Shown here piece by piece: positions 1-9,317 of a DNA stretch of 64,000 bases. Numbering within the stretch: position 1 is the stretch's first letter; every line of letters begins with the position of its first letter. The position numbers were made by a program, and so were the translations under genes. The stretch is from assembly GCA_050633645.1 (NCBI GenBank), contig JBOEGX010000002.1:62001-126000 (forward strand). The letters run 5' to 3'. Below the pieces are notes generated by a model. It did not search any database. It had not been told where the DNA came from and saw only the letters and a program-made list of their open reading frames with translations. The stretch comes from UBA1672 sp050633645. GTDB taxonomy: Bacteria; Pseudomonadota; Alphaproteobacteria; Micavibrionales; Micavibrionaceae.

Positions 1-1
1 A

Positions 2-772
2 GTCGATATTTTATTTTGGCAGGCGATAAGCGGGTTGATTGTTTTACTAGTTATAATGCCATTTATTGGTGGTACGCGGGCATTAATTGACCCGCCGAAT
101 ATAAAGTATCAAGCCTTACGTGGCGTTTTGATTGCGATGAATACAACCAGTTCGTTAATAGCCGTAAGCGCCGTTCCGATTATGGATGCTTATACAATAT
201 TCTTTCTTACCCCGTTCGTAACATGTGTTATGGGCGCAGTGTTGTTTAAAGAATATATTGGTAGGTTTAGATTGATATCGATTGCGGCCGGTTTTATTGG
301 TGCTTTGATTGCATTTCGTCCTGGATTTGAGGTTTTACACCCTGCCTATGGTTATGCTTTAGCCTGTGTTTTTATATTTTCCGCGTCAAGCATGTGTGCG
401 CGTAAAATCGGGCGTACTGATAATTTGTTGGCCTTTGCATTTTGGCCGTTTGTGATACTGGCCATCGCTTTACTTATTTATCGCGGCGGAGAATTACCAC
501 CGATTTATGGCGTTGAATTTTTTGCGTGGATGGTTTTGATTGGCTTGGCTTATGGTTTGGCGAGCTTAACGATTGCGTATGCATTTACACTTGCACCTGC
601 GCCTGTTATTGCGCCATATCAATACGTGCAGATTATATTTGCACTGGGATTTGGGTATTTTGTTTTTGGCCATGTTCCTGATGGCTATAAAATTACCGGC
701 GCACTCATTATTATTGGCGCCGGCTTGGTGTTATTTGCGCGTGAACGGTTTCTTAAACAAAAAGCAAGATAG
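2..772 (+). CDS. EamA/DMT-family transporter, 5' end outside the window
   Basis: The frame is open to the left edge, so the gene begins outside the window. The TTG at 35 is only the first start-like codon inside it. What is visible is a hydrophobic protein of about 256 residues with roughly eight or nine membrane segments, including two glycine- and alanine-rich halves typical of the drug/metabolite transporter (EamA) superfamily, which normally has ten segments in about 300 residues. It ends with a basic tail (KQKAR), as expected for a cytoplasmic C-terminus. The substrate cannot be told from sequence; family members export amino acids, nucleosides and other metabolites. Two more EamA genes lie at 5743-7525. 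The stop is 2 nt from the convergent protease gene. The family assignment is firm; the function is open. Confidence 0.85.
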   Translation, partial: VDILFWQAISGLIVLLVIMPFIGGTRALIDPPNIKYQALRGVLIAMNTTSSLIAVSAVPIMDAYTIFFLTPFVTCVMGAVLFKEYIGRFRLISIAAGFIGALIAFRPGFEVLHPAYGYALACVFIFSASSMCARKIGRTDNLLAFAFWPFVILAIALLIYRGGELPPIYGVEFFAWMVLIGLAYGLASLTIAYAFTLAPAPVIAPYQYVQIIFALGFGYFVFGHVPDGYKITGALIIIGAGLVLFARERFLKQKAR

Positions 773-774
773 GC

Positions 775-2262
775 TTATTCTTTGCTTAGTTTCACAGCAA
801 CGAATCGAGCGTTACCATTTTCATTCACCAAAAGAAGTACGGATTTACGGTTGTTATCTGCTGCTTTTTTTATGATATCGGCAACCTCATCAGGCTTTGT
901 AACAGGCTGCTGATTGATTTCAACGATGATACTGCCAACATTCAGGTTATTCTTTGATGCCTCTGAATTTGGTTGAACGCGACTTATAAGGACACCTTCG
1001 ATGGCGCGGTCTATTTGGAATTCTTTGCGTAAAGCGTCATCAAGCTCTTTCAAATCAAAACCAATACTTTCAATTTCCGTCCCCTCGCCTTCAGCTTTTG
1101 ATTCTGCCAATTTAATAAGGCCGTCTTCCTCAGCCTTTTCAAGCTCACCTATTGTAACATTTACGATATGCTCTGCCTCATTACGCCAATACTTCACTGG
1201 AACAACCGCATTAATATCATGCTCAGCGACAATCCGCGGTAAATTTTTCATCTCTTTAACTTTTTGCGAGTTAATTTCAAGGATGACATCGCCAGCTTCT
1301 AGCCCAGCGGCTTTGGCGGGACCTTTGTCATTAACACTAGCGATTAATGCACCATGAACACCATCAAGACCAAGGCTTTCGGCGATTTCATCTGTTACGC
1401 TTTGGATGCGTACACCAAGCCAGCCACGGCGGGTGCGCCCATATTTAATAATCTGGTTGATAACAGGTTTCGCCAATGCAGATGGAATAGCAAAACCGAT
1501 ACCAACTGAACCACCAGACGGGCTAAAAATTGCGGTATTGATACCAATAACCTCACCGCGCATATTAAAGAGCGGGCCGCCTGAATTACCACGATTAATC
1601 GACGCATCGGTTTGCAGATAATCATCATACGGGCCAGTATCAATGTCACGCGCGCGGGCCGATAAAATGCCAGCTGTTACCGTTCCACCAAGGCCAAACG
1701 GGTTACCAATGGCCAGCGTCCAATCACCCACGCGCAAAGCGTCACTGTCGCCAAATGAAACATCTGCAAGTTTAAGATCAGTGACTTCAATTTTTAAAAC
1801 AGCTATATCTGTCTTTTCATCTGTACCAATAATCTCCGCATCAACGGTGAGCTCATTGGGGAAGGTAACCTGAACATTTTCGGCATTTCTTACAACATGA
1901 TTATTGGTAATGACATACCCCTTTTCACCATCAATGACAAAGCCAGAGCCAAGGGATGATGCAGGCTGTGATGGCATGCCACCGCCGCGTCTATTCATGA
2001 AATCTTCGAAAAAATCCTGATACGGAGAGCCTTCAGGGAATTGTGGCATTTCGGGGAAATCTTGCGGCACTGTGGTTTTTTGTGTTGTTGAAATATTGAC
2101 AACGGCGGGTGAAAGTTTATCTGCCAGATCCGCAAATGTCGCGGGAATCATCATAACCGCAGTTGTATTGACGTTCTCTTCTTTGGCAAAGCTTTGCAAA
2201 GGATTTATGACGAATACAAAAGATAAAATACAAACAATTAGTATTAGTTTTGAAAAACGCAC
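775..2262 (-). CDS. degP: Periplasmic Do/DegP-family serine protease with two PDZ domains
   Basis: This is a secreted trypsin-like protease/chaperone that degrades misfolded envelope proteins. A signal peptide occupies about residues 1-26 (hydrophobic core, cleavage after SFA). The protease domain follows, with catalytic H122 (TNNHVV), D152 (TDIAVL) and S227 (GNSGGP), all intact. PDZ1 lies at about 270-360, and a second, more diverged PDZ at about 395-490. The length of 495 residues is normal for DegP/DegQ/MucD. The start is GTG at 2262, supported by GGAG 7 nt upstream. The gene stands alone; its stop nearly touches the convergent transporter. A proline-, glycine- and arginine-rich loop at about 65-100 resembles the LA loop region. 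DegP, DegQ and MucD cannot be separated by reading alone, so the symbol is a family label. Confidence 0.93.
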   Translation of the reverse strand: MRFSKLILIVCILSFVFVINPLQSFAKEENVNTTAVMMIPATFADLADKLSPAVVNISTTQKTTVPQDFPEMPQFPEGSPYQDFFEDFMNRRGGGMPSQPASSLGSGFVIDGEKGYVITNNHVVRNAENVQVTFPNELTVDAEIIGTDEKTDIAVLKIEVTDLKLADVSFGDSDALRVGDWTLAIGNPFGLGGTVTAGILSARARDIDTGPYDDYLQTDASINRGNSGGPLFNMRGEVIGINTAIFSPSGGSVGIGFAIPSALAKPVINQIIKYGRTRRGWLGVRIQSVTDEIAESLGLDGVHGALIASVNDKGPAKAAGLEAGDVILEINSQKVKEMKNLPRIVAEHDINAVVPVKYWRNEAEHIVNVTIGELEKAEEDGLIKLAESKAEGEGTEIESIGFDLKELDDALRKEFQIDRAIEGVLISRVQPNSEASKNNLNVGSIIVEINQQPVTKPDEVADIIKKAADNNRKSVLLLVNENGNARFVAVKLSKE

Positions 2263-2386
2263 AGTTATGCTCCAAACTTTGTGATCAAGAAGAAGTGGGA
2301 AGAATATGCTTCTTCATTGAATTGGTCAATATTTGATGTTGCGTTTTGTATTAAGTAAATTTGGATTATAAAAACCTTAACTCAAA

Positions 2387-3862
2387 TTATTGTCCAGGGG
2401 TTGATGTTGCTGGTGGCGCTGCCGCTGGTTGCATAACTTGCGGCGATTGACCATCACAACGGAACCAAAGTTTATTATAACGTGAACTAGCAGCACTTGA
2501 CATTTTTGCCTTTGCCTCATCAGATGTGATGCAAAATAAAGCTTCGTCATCATCAATATTAGCGAGAACTTCGCCTTCAAAAGATACTCCCAGAGTTGTT
2601 TCAGCGGAGCATGTCTTAGCCCATCCAGTGAATTGCTTATTCTTCAATGGCGCTCTTTTTCTCCATCCTGAAGATTGGCCGGTATATTTTGTTGTAATAG
2701 TGCTAGACCCTGTTAATTTGGGTGAAGGAGCTAAGGCATTTCCAACTGCAGCAAACCCCATTTCACCGCCAAGGCTAATCCCCTCCTGATATTCATAGTT
2801 TTGATAACCTGAAGCTACCCAGGATTGCATCATAAATTTTCCTAAACCAGAACCATCTAGGGCGACTTTTAACATTGCTCTTTCTGTATTGTCTTCAGCA
2901 TAAGCGGTTAAGCCACCAATAGATGCTTCAATATCTGCAAGAATAACAGGCTTAGAACAACATGTTTTACAAGATGATTGCTCTCCGCCAACACGTTTGG
3001 CACACACGATTTCAAATTTATGTTTTTCATATGATGCATCTGCGGCGGCATGTGAATCGGGGTCATGGCAATGATCATCAACTTCGATTTTCTCAACGCT
3101 CAGACTTGAACCGATTGTTGCGTACATGGCATCTCCGTCTCCTTCGCCTTTACCTGCAGTGGTATCAAAGCTCACCATTTTTTTCCTGAGGATACAGCGG
3201 CAGCCTTCGGGCACCCCTAATTCTGTTTGATCCTGAGTAAAAGCCTTGTCCAAAGCAGTTTTTATAGCTTCTTGCCACCATTCCCAATAATGGAAATCTA
3301 TAGATCGGTTATAAAAATCAATAAAGGTTAGTGTTATAGTATGTGTTCCTGAAATTGCAAAAATGGGGGCGGCAACAGATAGATCATGTCCTTCAATCAC
3401 TTTTCCATCAATATTCACCTGAAGCTTTATTGGACGCCCCATATCGTCTTTAAGTTCTCCTAACTCTAATACGGGTAAAGTACCTAATTCGGCGATTCCA
3501 AATTTTCCAGCTGGTACATATTTAAAATCGGGCCATGCGCCGCTATCTTCATCAAGTATAATTTCAATTGGTCTTTGGCAAATGACTTCTTCTGTATCTG
3601 CGCGCAAAACCTTTCCTGTAGCCTTTCCAGGTTCTAGTGGGCTGCCAGCCTCTGGAATTTGAATGACTGGGAATTTAAATTCAGCTTCAGCACTTAAAAT
3701 TTTTGGCATTTTACCCGTTGTTTTACCGGGTGTTGTATGAATTGAAATTGAAGATTCTAAACATTTAATCCCTGTTTCTTCTTGGCTTCCCAATGGCTGT
3801 GCATCTACAGGTAATATAGTAAAAAATGTTAAACAACACAGGGTGAATGGTATAATTTTCAT
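2387..3862 (-). CDS. Secreted cysteine-containing protein of unknown function
   Basis: I do not recognise this 491-residue protein. A signal peptide is clear at about residues 1-21 (hydrophobic stretch ending VDA-Q). The N-terminal half looks beta-rich with many short hydrophobic strands. The middle holds a cluster of cysteines, including a CRC pair near residue 220, a CKTCC cluster near 300, and histidine- and aspartate-rich residues near 265, which suggests disulfides or metal binding in the periplasm. The C-terminus is proline- and alanine-rich, low complexity. No membrane anchor or lipobox is visible. It lies 88 nt downstream of another unknown minus-strand gene and 124 nt upstream of the Do protease, so co-transcription is possible but unproven. 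It could be a structural or carbohydrate-binding envelope protein; nothing fixes this. Confidence 0.72.
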   Translation of the reverse strand: MKIIPFTLCCLTFFTILPVDAQPLGSQEETGIKCLESSISIHTTPGKTTGKMPKILSAEAEFKFPVIQIPEAGSPLEPGKATGKVLRADTEEVICQRPIEIILDEDSGAWPDFKYVPAGKFGIAELGTLPVLELGELKDDMGRPIKLQVNIDGKVIEGHDLSVAAPIFAISGTHTITLTFIDFYNRSIDFHYWEWWQEAIKTALDKAFTQDQTELGVPEGCRCILRKKMVSFDTTAGKGEGDGDAMYATIGSSLSVEKIEVDDHCHDPDSHAAADASYEKHKFEIVCAKRVGGEQSSCKTCCSKPVILADIEASIGGLTAYAEDNTERAMLKVALDGSGLGKFMMQSWVASGYQNYEYQEGISLGGEMGFAAVGNALAPSPKLTGSSTITTKYTGQSSGWRKRAPLKNKQFTGWAKTCSAETTLGVSFEGEVLANIDDDEALFCITSDEAKAKMSSAASSRYNKLWFRCDGQSPQVMQPAAAPPATSTPGQ

Positions 3863-3950
3863 TGTTTTTCCAAGCTATTTCAAACGATATAATTGGAAAA
3901 TAGTATACTTTGAGGTTGTATTATACAAGGCATTCATATTGAACTCCTAA

Positions 3951-4442
3951 CTAAAACTCATATACCTTAAGCTCATCAGAAATAAATGGCTTAAATGCTT
4001 TTGAAATCTCTTTCATATTTTCTTCAGATAGAGGCATTCCGTTTCGCTTTTTAAACTCTGATGTCGTAATCGCCCGCTCAACTTCTGAAATAGCCGCCTG
4101 TAAATGCTCTTTTTTATCGCCATACTCCGCAACGCTTTGCTCAAATTGCTTTACGATTTTATCAAGAGAACTCGGAATAAGAGCATGGCTCTGAATATCT
4201 GGCAAAGGTTTACTCGCCAATTCTAACAATGCCAGCTCAGACTCTCCCAACGAATTTTTAATAAGAAATGCCGTTTTAAGAAGGTTATCAAGGCAATTTT
4301 CAACAACATCATATTTCTCCAAAGAAACAGCCTGCGCAAAGCTATTCATCTGACGGCTCATGTTATCTTGCTGAATAACAATCAAATTCTGTAAAATATT
4401 AAAATCGCCCTGAAGACGCCCTCGTTCAATATCATCACTCAT
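3951..4442 (-). CDS. Small helical protein of unknown function
   Basis: This is a soluble protein of about 163 residues, mostly charged alpha-helix, with long stretches suited to coiled coil, no signal peptide and no membrane segment. I recognise no family. It resembles in general character small flagellar or chemotaxis-associated helical proteins, but no diagnostic motif is present. The longer frame opens with TTG at 4448, but AAGG lies 7 nt before the ATG at 4442 and only 1 nt before the TTG, so the ATG is preferred. It is followed on the same strand by the secreted unknown at 2387-3862 and is divergent from ilvC. Confidence 0.65.
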   Translation of the reverse strand: MSDDIERGRLQGDFNILQNLIVIQQDNMSRQMNSFAQAVSLEKYDVVENCLDNLLKTAFLIKNSLGESELALLELASKPLPDIQSHALIPSSLDKIVKQFEQSVAEYGDKKEHLQAAISEVERAITTSEFKKRNGMPLSEENMKEISKAFKPFISDELKVYEF

Positions 4443-4532
4443 AATCAAACCTTTTTTATTTTCATAAATCTTATATATTTAACAACCTCAAACCGCAACA
4501 ATTATATCCCGTAAACCCTAAGAATCTTTTAC

Positions 4533-4561
4533 TTGATTATTGGCACAAAACCTTGTTTATT
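4533..4561 (+). promoter_or_regulatory. Possible sigma-70-type promoter of ilvC
   Basis: TTGATT at 4533-4538 and TTTATT at 4556-4561 are separated by 17 nt and lie about 40 nt before the ilvC start, in the divergent gap shared with the gene at 3951. Each element matches the consensus at four of six positions, which is common by chance in AT-rich DNA. No leader peptide or attenuator was found. Confidence 0.3.
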
Positions 4562-4601
4562 GCCTCCTACCTAGACATATAAAATTATAAGGTTTTTTAA
4601 A

Positions 4602-5669
4602 ATGGCTAACAGCAACGCAGCGCAGGCAACACCTGCAAACCAAACATCTTTGAATGTTTACTATGATAAAGATTGTAATCTTGACCTGATCAAGAGCAAG
4701 AAAGTCGCGATCATCGGCTATGGCTCACAAGGTCACGCCCACGCGCAAAACATCAAAGATAGCGGCGTAGAAACTGTGATCATCGGTTTACGTGACAGCT
4801 CTTCTTCGGCTCCGAAAGCACAAGGCGCAGGCTTTGAGGTTATGTCACCCGCCGAAGCGGCTAAAACAGCAGACGTTGTGATGATGCTTACCCCTGATGA
4901 ACATCAGGCAGACATCTACCGTGATGAGCTTGAAGCCAATTTGAAACAAGGTGCAACATTAATGTTCGCCCATGGTTTGAACATCCATTTCGAACTTATT
5001 AAAGCCCGTCCAGATCTTGACGTAATCATGGTCGCACCAAAAGGCCCTGGCCATACAGTGCGCGGCGAATACGTAAAAGGCGGCGGCGTTCCTTGCCTGA
5101 TCGCAGTTGCACAAGACGCAAGCGGCACGGCAAAAGACTTGGCGCTATCATACGCATCTGCCGTTGGTGGCGGACGCTCGGGCATCATCGAAACAACATT
5201 CAAGGACGAATGCGAAACTGATCTATTCGGTGAGCAAGCTGTTCTTTGCGGCGGCGCGTCCGAGCTTGTAAAATGCGGCTACGAGGTCTTATGCGAGGCC
5301 GGATACCCACCTGAAATGGCGTATTTCGAATGCCTGCACGAACTTAAACTCATCGTTGATCTGATGTATGAAGGTGGCCTTGCAAATATGCGCTACTCCA
5401 TCTCTAACACTGCTGAATTCGGGGATTACGTTTCTGGCCCACGCGTCATCACGCCTGAAACGAAAGAAGAAATGAAGCGCATCCTTGCCGACATCCAATC
5501 TGGTAAATTTGTTCAAGACTTCATGGGTGGAAACAAAGAGGGCCTAACCCGCCTTGTTGAAATCCGCGAACGCGAAGCCAAGCACCCAATCGAAGAAACA
5601 GGTGCAAAGCTCCGCGCAATGATGCCTTGGATTGGCGCGAATAAGCTCGTGGACAAAGATAAAAATTAG
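4602..5669 (+). CDS. ilvC: Ketol-acid reductoisomerase (NADP+)
   Basis: This enzyme converts acetolactate or acetohydroxybutyrate to the dihydroxy acid in valine, leucine and isoleucine synthesis, using NADPH and Mg2+. The N-terminal Rossmann domain carries GYGSQGHA at 39-46. A phosphate-binding loop (LRDSSSS, about 63-69) fits NADPH preference. H124 (AHGLNI) is the expected catalytic histidine, and D207/E211 (ETDLFGEQ) with E243/E247 are Mg2+ ligands of the knotted C-terminal domain. The length of 355 residues fits the short class I enzyme. A weak AAGG lies 9 nt upstream of the ATG. ilvB/ilvH are not adjacent, so the gene appears to be monocistronic, closed by a strong terminator at 5696. 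Codon use looks more GC-ending than neighbouring genes, as is usual for a highly expressed gene. Confidence 0.97.
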   Translation: MANSNAAQATPANQTSLNVYYDKDCNLDLIKSKKVAIIGYGSQGHAHAQNIKDSGVETVIIGLRDSSSSAPKAQGAGFEVMSPAEAAKTADVVMMLTPDEHQADIYRDELEANLKQGATLMFAHGLNIHFELIKARPDLDVIMVAPKGPGHTVRGEYVKGGGVPCLIAVAQDASGTAKDLALSYASAVGGGRSGIIETTFKDECETDLFGEQAVLCGGASELVKCGYEVLCEAGYPPEMAYFECLHELKLIVDLMYEGGLANMRYSISNTAEFGDYVSGPRVITPETKEEMKRILADIQSGKFVQDFMGGNKEGLTRLVEIREREAKHPIEETGAKLRAMMPWIGANKLVDKDKN

Positions 5670-5695
5670 AATTTAAGAGGTCGCAAAGATCATTC

Positions 5696-5725
5696 AAAAG
5701 CCCTCTTATACAAGAGGGCTTTTTT
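5696..5725 (+). terminator. Rho-independent terminator of ilvC
   Basis: A perfect 12-bp stem (arms 5696-5707 and 5712-5723) with a 4-nt ATAC loop ends in a T run. It begins 27 nt after the ilvC stop and separates ilvC from the transporter pair at 5743. Confidence 0.92.
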
Positions 5726-5742
5726 AATAGCGATATAAAATC

Positions 5743-6630
5743 ATGGATGAGCACAAAGACAAAATTTTCATCGGCATAGGATGCTGCCTCATGGCGCATT
5801 TCCTGTTTTTTATCATGGGCGTCTGTGCAAAAATCTTGGTTGAAAATCACCACGTCGCCGAAATCGTATTTTACCGCAACCTATTGGCTTTCTTCCCGCT
5901 CCTCGCCTTCATATATTTTCGTAAAAAAACGCATCTGTTCAAAACCAAAAAACCACGCATGGTTATGTTTCGCGCGGTTATCGGTGCGATCAGCTTAATG
6001 GTAACCTATTCGGCGCTCGCCCTTTTGCCAATGGCATACGCAACCGTTTTATTTTTCACCTCAACTATTCTCACCCCGTTCTTTTCATTTTTGATATTAA
6101 AGGAAAACGTTGGAATCCATCGCTGGCTCGCCGTCGCATTAGGAATGTGTGGCGTATATATCATCGCACAACCAAGCGGAAATATTGATACATGGGGCGT
6201 AACTTTGGCGCTCATCGCGGCTTTCATTCACGCGACAATGTTTGTAACACTCCGTCATTTAAAAACCGAAAGCCCCGTAACAATAAGCTTTTATTTCTTT
6301 TTGGCGGGCGCCATTATCCCAGGGCTATTCATGCCATTCGTTGCAAACCTCCCCGCATATTCGGAAATATGGTTATTTATGCTGGTCGCCGCATCAGGAG
6401 GAATCGCACAAATATTCCTTGCCAACGCTTATAAATATGCCCCAGCCGCGATTGTCACCCCCTTCGCCTATTCCGCGATTATATGGTCAATCATGGCAGA
6501 TATTATTATCTGGCATTACGATTTGGATTTCAAAGCCATTACTATCGGCGCAGGCCTCATCATCACCGCACAGCTTTACATCCTTTATCGCGAGTACATC
6601 AATAAAGAAAAGGCAAAAAGAAATGCTTAG
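5743..6630 (+). CDS. EamA/DMT-family transporter (first of a tandem pair)
   Basis: This 295-residue inner-membrane protein has about ten hydrophobic segments arranged as two EamA repeats (about 8-140 and 155-285), the normal size for the family. The second repeat opens with a typical helix after the loop DTWGVTLALIAAFIHAT. Basic residues at the end (KEKAKRNA) put the C-terminus in the cytoplasm. The substrate is unknown. The stop overlaps the start of the next transporter by 8 nt, so the two are translationally coupled and may act together or as paralogues from tandem duplication. The gene starts just after the ilvC terminator with only a short leader. Confidence 0.92.
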   Translation: MDEHKDKIFIGIGCCLMAHFLFFIMGVCAKILVENHHVAEIVFYRNLLAFFPLLAFIYFRKKTHLFKTKKPRMVMFRAVIGAISLMVTYSALALLPMAYATVLFFTSTILTPFFSFLILKENVGIHRWLAVALGMCGVYIIAQPSGNIDTWGVTLALIAAFIHATMFVTLRHLKTESPVTISFYFFLAGAIIPGLFMPFVANLPAYSEIWLFMLVAASGGIAQIFLANAYKYAPAAIVTPFAYSAIIWSIMADIIIWHYDLDFKAITIGAGLIITAQLYILYREYINKEKAKRNA

Positions 6631-7525
6631 AACACCTCTCGTCATGGGAATGCTATTCGCCGCCATCAATGCCTTCATGCTCGCAGGGATGAGCCTGTTT
6701 GCAAAGCTCCTCGCCCAATATTACGGTCCCGTCGAGATTACGTTTTTCAGAAATATTTTTTCAATGGCTGCGCTTCTTATTTGGCTCATAATGGCACGGA
6801 AAATGTATCTTTTAAAAACAAAAAGGCCGATTGCCCATTTCATAAGAGACACAATCGGAACAATCGGGCTTGTCTTAGGAACTTGGGCGCTCTCAATCAT
6901 GCCTTTGGCAGAAACAACAATACTACTCTTCACCTCCCCACTCTTCACAGTCCTTCTATCTTATCCGGTATTACGCGAGCCAGTTGGTGTTTTGCGCCTT
7001 GCCGCTGTAGCCTTCGGCTTTACAGGCGTCATCATCATGGCAAACCCTGGCGCAGAAACAAACGATTTACCATTATACGGTATATTAATAGGCCTAAGTT
7101 GGGGCTTTTGTTCTGGGTGTGTTTGCACATGCCTTCGTTGGATGGGAAAAACAGAAACCGCGGCAACCACAACATTTTATTTCGTACTTTTCGGGACACT
7201 CACAACTGGATTACATTGGCCATGGGCAGAGGTAAAATACACTGAATTTTCTACGGATATTATATGGATCATCATTGGAATAGGCACAACAGGTCTCGCC
7301 GCCCTACTCGCAAAAACTCAAAGCTACCGCCTTGGCGAAGCAAGCATCATCGCCCCCATAATGTACACAATGATCATATGGACAATATTATTTGATTATT
7401 TATTCTGGGATAAAACCCCAACATGGAATGTTTTAGCAGGCGCAAGCATCATCATCGCAAGCAACCTCTTTATTATCTATCGTGAAACAAAAAAATTAAA
7501 AGTAAACGCCATTCAAACTTTTTGA
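6623..7525 (+). CDS. EamA/DMT-family transporter (second of a tandem pair)
   Basis: This is a 300-residue membrane protein with ten predicted segments and two EamA repeats, paralogous to its upstream neighbour: both share a ...FFRN... motif after the first segment and an ADxxLFFTS/ETTILLFTS-like third segment. The frame is open much further upstream, but that region lies wholly inside the previous gene. The ATG at 6623, preceded by a purine-rich GGCAAAAAG stretch, gives the standard length and an 8-nt overlap. The 3' end runs 13 nt into the convergent methyltransferase gene. The transported substrate cannot be inferred. Confidence 0.9.
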   Translation: MLRTPLVMGMLFAAINAFMLAGMSLFAKLLAQYYGPVEITFFRNIFSMAALLIWLIMARKMYLLKTKRPIAHFIRDTIGTIGLVLGTWALSIMPLAETTILLFTSPLFTVLLSYPVLREPVGVLRLAAVAFGFTGVIIMANPGAETNDLPLYGILIGLSWGFCSGCVCTCLRWMGKTETAATTTFYFVLFGTLTTGLHWPWAEVKYTEFSTDIIWIIIGIGTTGLAALLAKTQSYRLGEASIIAPIMYTMIIWTILFDYLFWDKTPTWNVLAGASIIIASNLFIIYRETKKLKVNAIQTF

Positions 7526-9291
7526 CACCAAAACACATGCATCGGCAAAACAGTTGCAGGGTTTTTATCTTGCCACGCCGCCCATTTCTCCAAATCCCGC
7601 GCATCCACATCATCGGGGTTTTGTTTTTTATACTTGGCACAAACATCATTTTGCATATGAAATTCCAAAAATTCCAAACCGAACTCATCCAAAATCGCTT
7701 TAATCTCAAGCAAATCATAATCACATTCTTGAACGTGAAATAATAAATCACGGCATTCTGGCAAAGAATAAAAATCATAGAAATTTTCAATATTTTTAAT
7801 ATATTTAAACTTCAAATGCGCGGAGATATTCTCTCTAAACTCTCTGATACTCGCCGCATCACTTCCGATATTTTTCTCCGCAATCACGCTGCGCGCATGA
7901 TTAACCGCCCAACGAGAGTGGCTACTATAAAGCGCAATCCGCATAAGCCCCTTAGGCTTTAACAATCCATCCAAAACCCTCCAGCCTTCTTTCGGGTCTT
8001 TTAAGTGATGGAGAACCCCTGCGCTTGCAATATAGTCAAACTTCTCTTCAAACGCCTCGCCAAAATGCATAATATCACCCTGCATATAAGTGATATTTTC
8101 AATACCAAGCTCCTTAGTCTTGTGAATTGCATAAGCCAAACTAGATTGGCTCAAATCAACGGCAATAATCTGTGCATCAGGCAAAGCATACGCCATTTGA
8201 ACGGCCTCTTTCCCCGTTCCGCATCCTGCAATTAAAACCCGCGCCTTTTTCCCCTTAAGTACGCCCTCAGTGCGCTCATTAAATAAATCACGCGAAGCTT
8301 CATCCCAACGCGGATAAGGAAATTCCTCATACTGCTCACGCACCGCCTTTGACAAATCATCTTCAATTTTTGTTAAAACTTTAATGTCTTTTTTAATGGC
8401 CTGCTGCGCGAGATAGTCTTCTATCTGTCTTTTTGGGATTTGAGATACATGATCCCCCCCCTCCAAACTCGACGCAACCTCTTTTGCATTAGGTAAAAGC
8501 GCAAGCGGCGTATAACATCCCAAAATCGCCAAACGTGAAAGACAAGGCTTATCATTTCCAGCTATTTCATCCTGTAATGAATCAATCATCACCTGCTCTT
8601 CAGCTGAAACCGCAAAAACATAATCCGTGAAATAACAATATTTAAGCAAAGCGCAGCCAAGCAGCTCAATATCATCCAAATCACTAAACAACACCTTATC
8701 AGAGGCAATTGCCGCCAACACATAGCGCCGCAAATACGTAAACCATCGCTCAAATTCAGAGGTCGGAACAATGAATTGCCCAAGACCAATTAAGAAAAAT
8801 GGTTCAATCAACCCATCTAAATTCGGAAACTTGGCAATCGCTTTTTCAAAAGAATTATAATTTGAATGCTTTCCCAGTCGATAAAATGCGGCAACAGGTT
8901 GATCCGCAGAGATAACACTAAGCCACGCCTTACCGAAATGTGCAAACTCTACGCCACCCCCTTCAAGGCATTCAATCAACACACCCTTTAGGTTCGGATT
9001 CATTTTTTTGAAAACAATCGAAGACGTAACATTAATTAATTTTTGTTTATAATCCCGGTTCGAAGGCACAAGCATAACAGCCTGACCATAGCTCTCAACC
9101 GCCTGCATAGCTTGACCTGACATCGCATAAACATCACCTAACAAACAAAGTGCTTCGTGATTGGTTGAATCCTTGGCAACACAAGATATCAATCCCGTTA
9201 CGGCCTTAACAACCTCACCCTTTTCAATAAGAGCTCTAGCATCAGCAACAGATACATCAGATCCTTGCTCTAATATTTTTGACAAATCCAT
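7513..9291 (-). CDS. TPR domain - SAM-dependent methyltransferase fusion
   Basis: This is a 592-residue cytosolic protein. Residues 15-90 form two TPR-like helical hairpins (tandem GDVYAMSGQAMQAVESYGQA pattern). Residues 90-310 are helical without a recognised motif. A conserved linker motif, REQYEEFPYPRW (318-329), precedes a class I methyltransferase: motif I AGCGTG at 355-360, acidic end of strand 2 VDLS at 378-381, QGDI at 404-407 and GVLHHL at 425-430. TPR-methyltransferase proteins with a QYE..PYPRW motif are known from alphaproteobacteria and are usually unassigned; the TPRs suggest a protein or glycan partner. No neighbour hints at the substrate. The 3' end overlaps a convergent transporter gene. 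Confidence 0.85.
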   Translation of the reverse strand: MDLSKILEQGSDVSVADARALIEKGEVVKAVTGLISCVAKDSTNHEALCLLGDVYAMSGQAMQAVESYGQAVMLVPSNRDYKQKLINVTSSIVFKKMNPNLKGVLIECLEGGGVEFAHFGKAWLSVISADQPVAAFYRLGKHSNYNSFEKAIAKFPNLDGLIEPFFLIGLGQFIVPTSEFERWFTYLRRYVLAAIASDKVLFSDLDDIELLGCALLKYCYFTDYVFAVSAEEQVMIDSLQDEIAGNDKPCLSRLAILGCYTPLALLPNAKEVASSLEGGDHVSQIPKRQIEDYLAQQAIKKDIKVLTKIEDDLSKAVREQYEEFPYPRWDEASRDLFNERTEGVLKGKKARVLIAGCGTGKEAVQMAYALPDAQIIAVDLSQSSLAYAIHKTKELGIENITYMQGDIMHFGEAFEEKFDYIASAGVLHHLKDPKEGWRVLDGLLKPKGLMRIALYSSHSRWAVNHARSVIAEKNIGSDAASIREFRENISAHLKFKYIKNIENFYDFYSLPECRDLLFHVQECDYDLLEIKAILDEFGLEFLEFHMQNDVCAKYKKQNPDDVDARDLEKWAAWQDKNPATVLPMHVFWCQKV

Positions 9292-9317
9292 TTGGCTAAT
9301 ATCACGCGCTTATAAAG

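Noticed and set aside
573..875. 100-residue plus-strand frame across the end of the first transporter and into the protease gene
   Set aside because: Histidine/leucine-rich shadow of the transporter; no ribosome-binding site and no domain.
5521..5853. 110-residue antisense frame at the ilvC 3' end
   Set aside because: Runs against ilvC and the next transporter; the strong plus-strand terminator lies inside it, so it is not a gene.
6341..6622. N-terminal extension of the second tandem transporter
   Set aside because: This stretch lies inside the first transporter gene in another frame and would add a non-family sequence.
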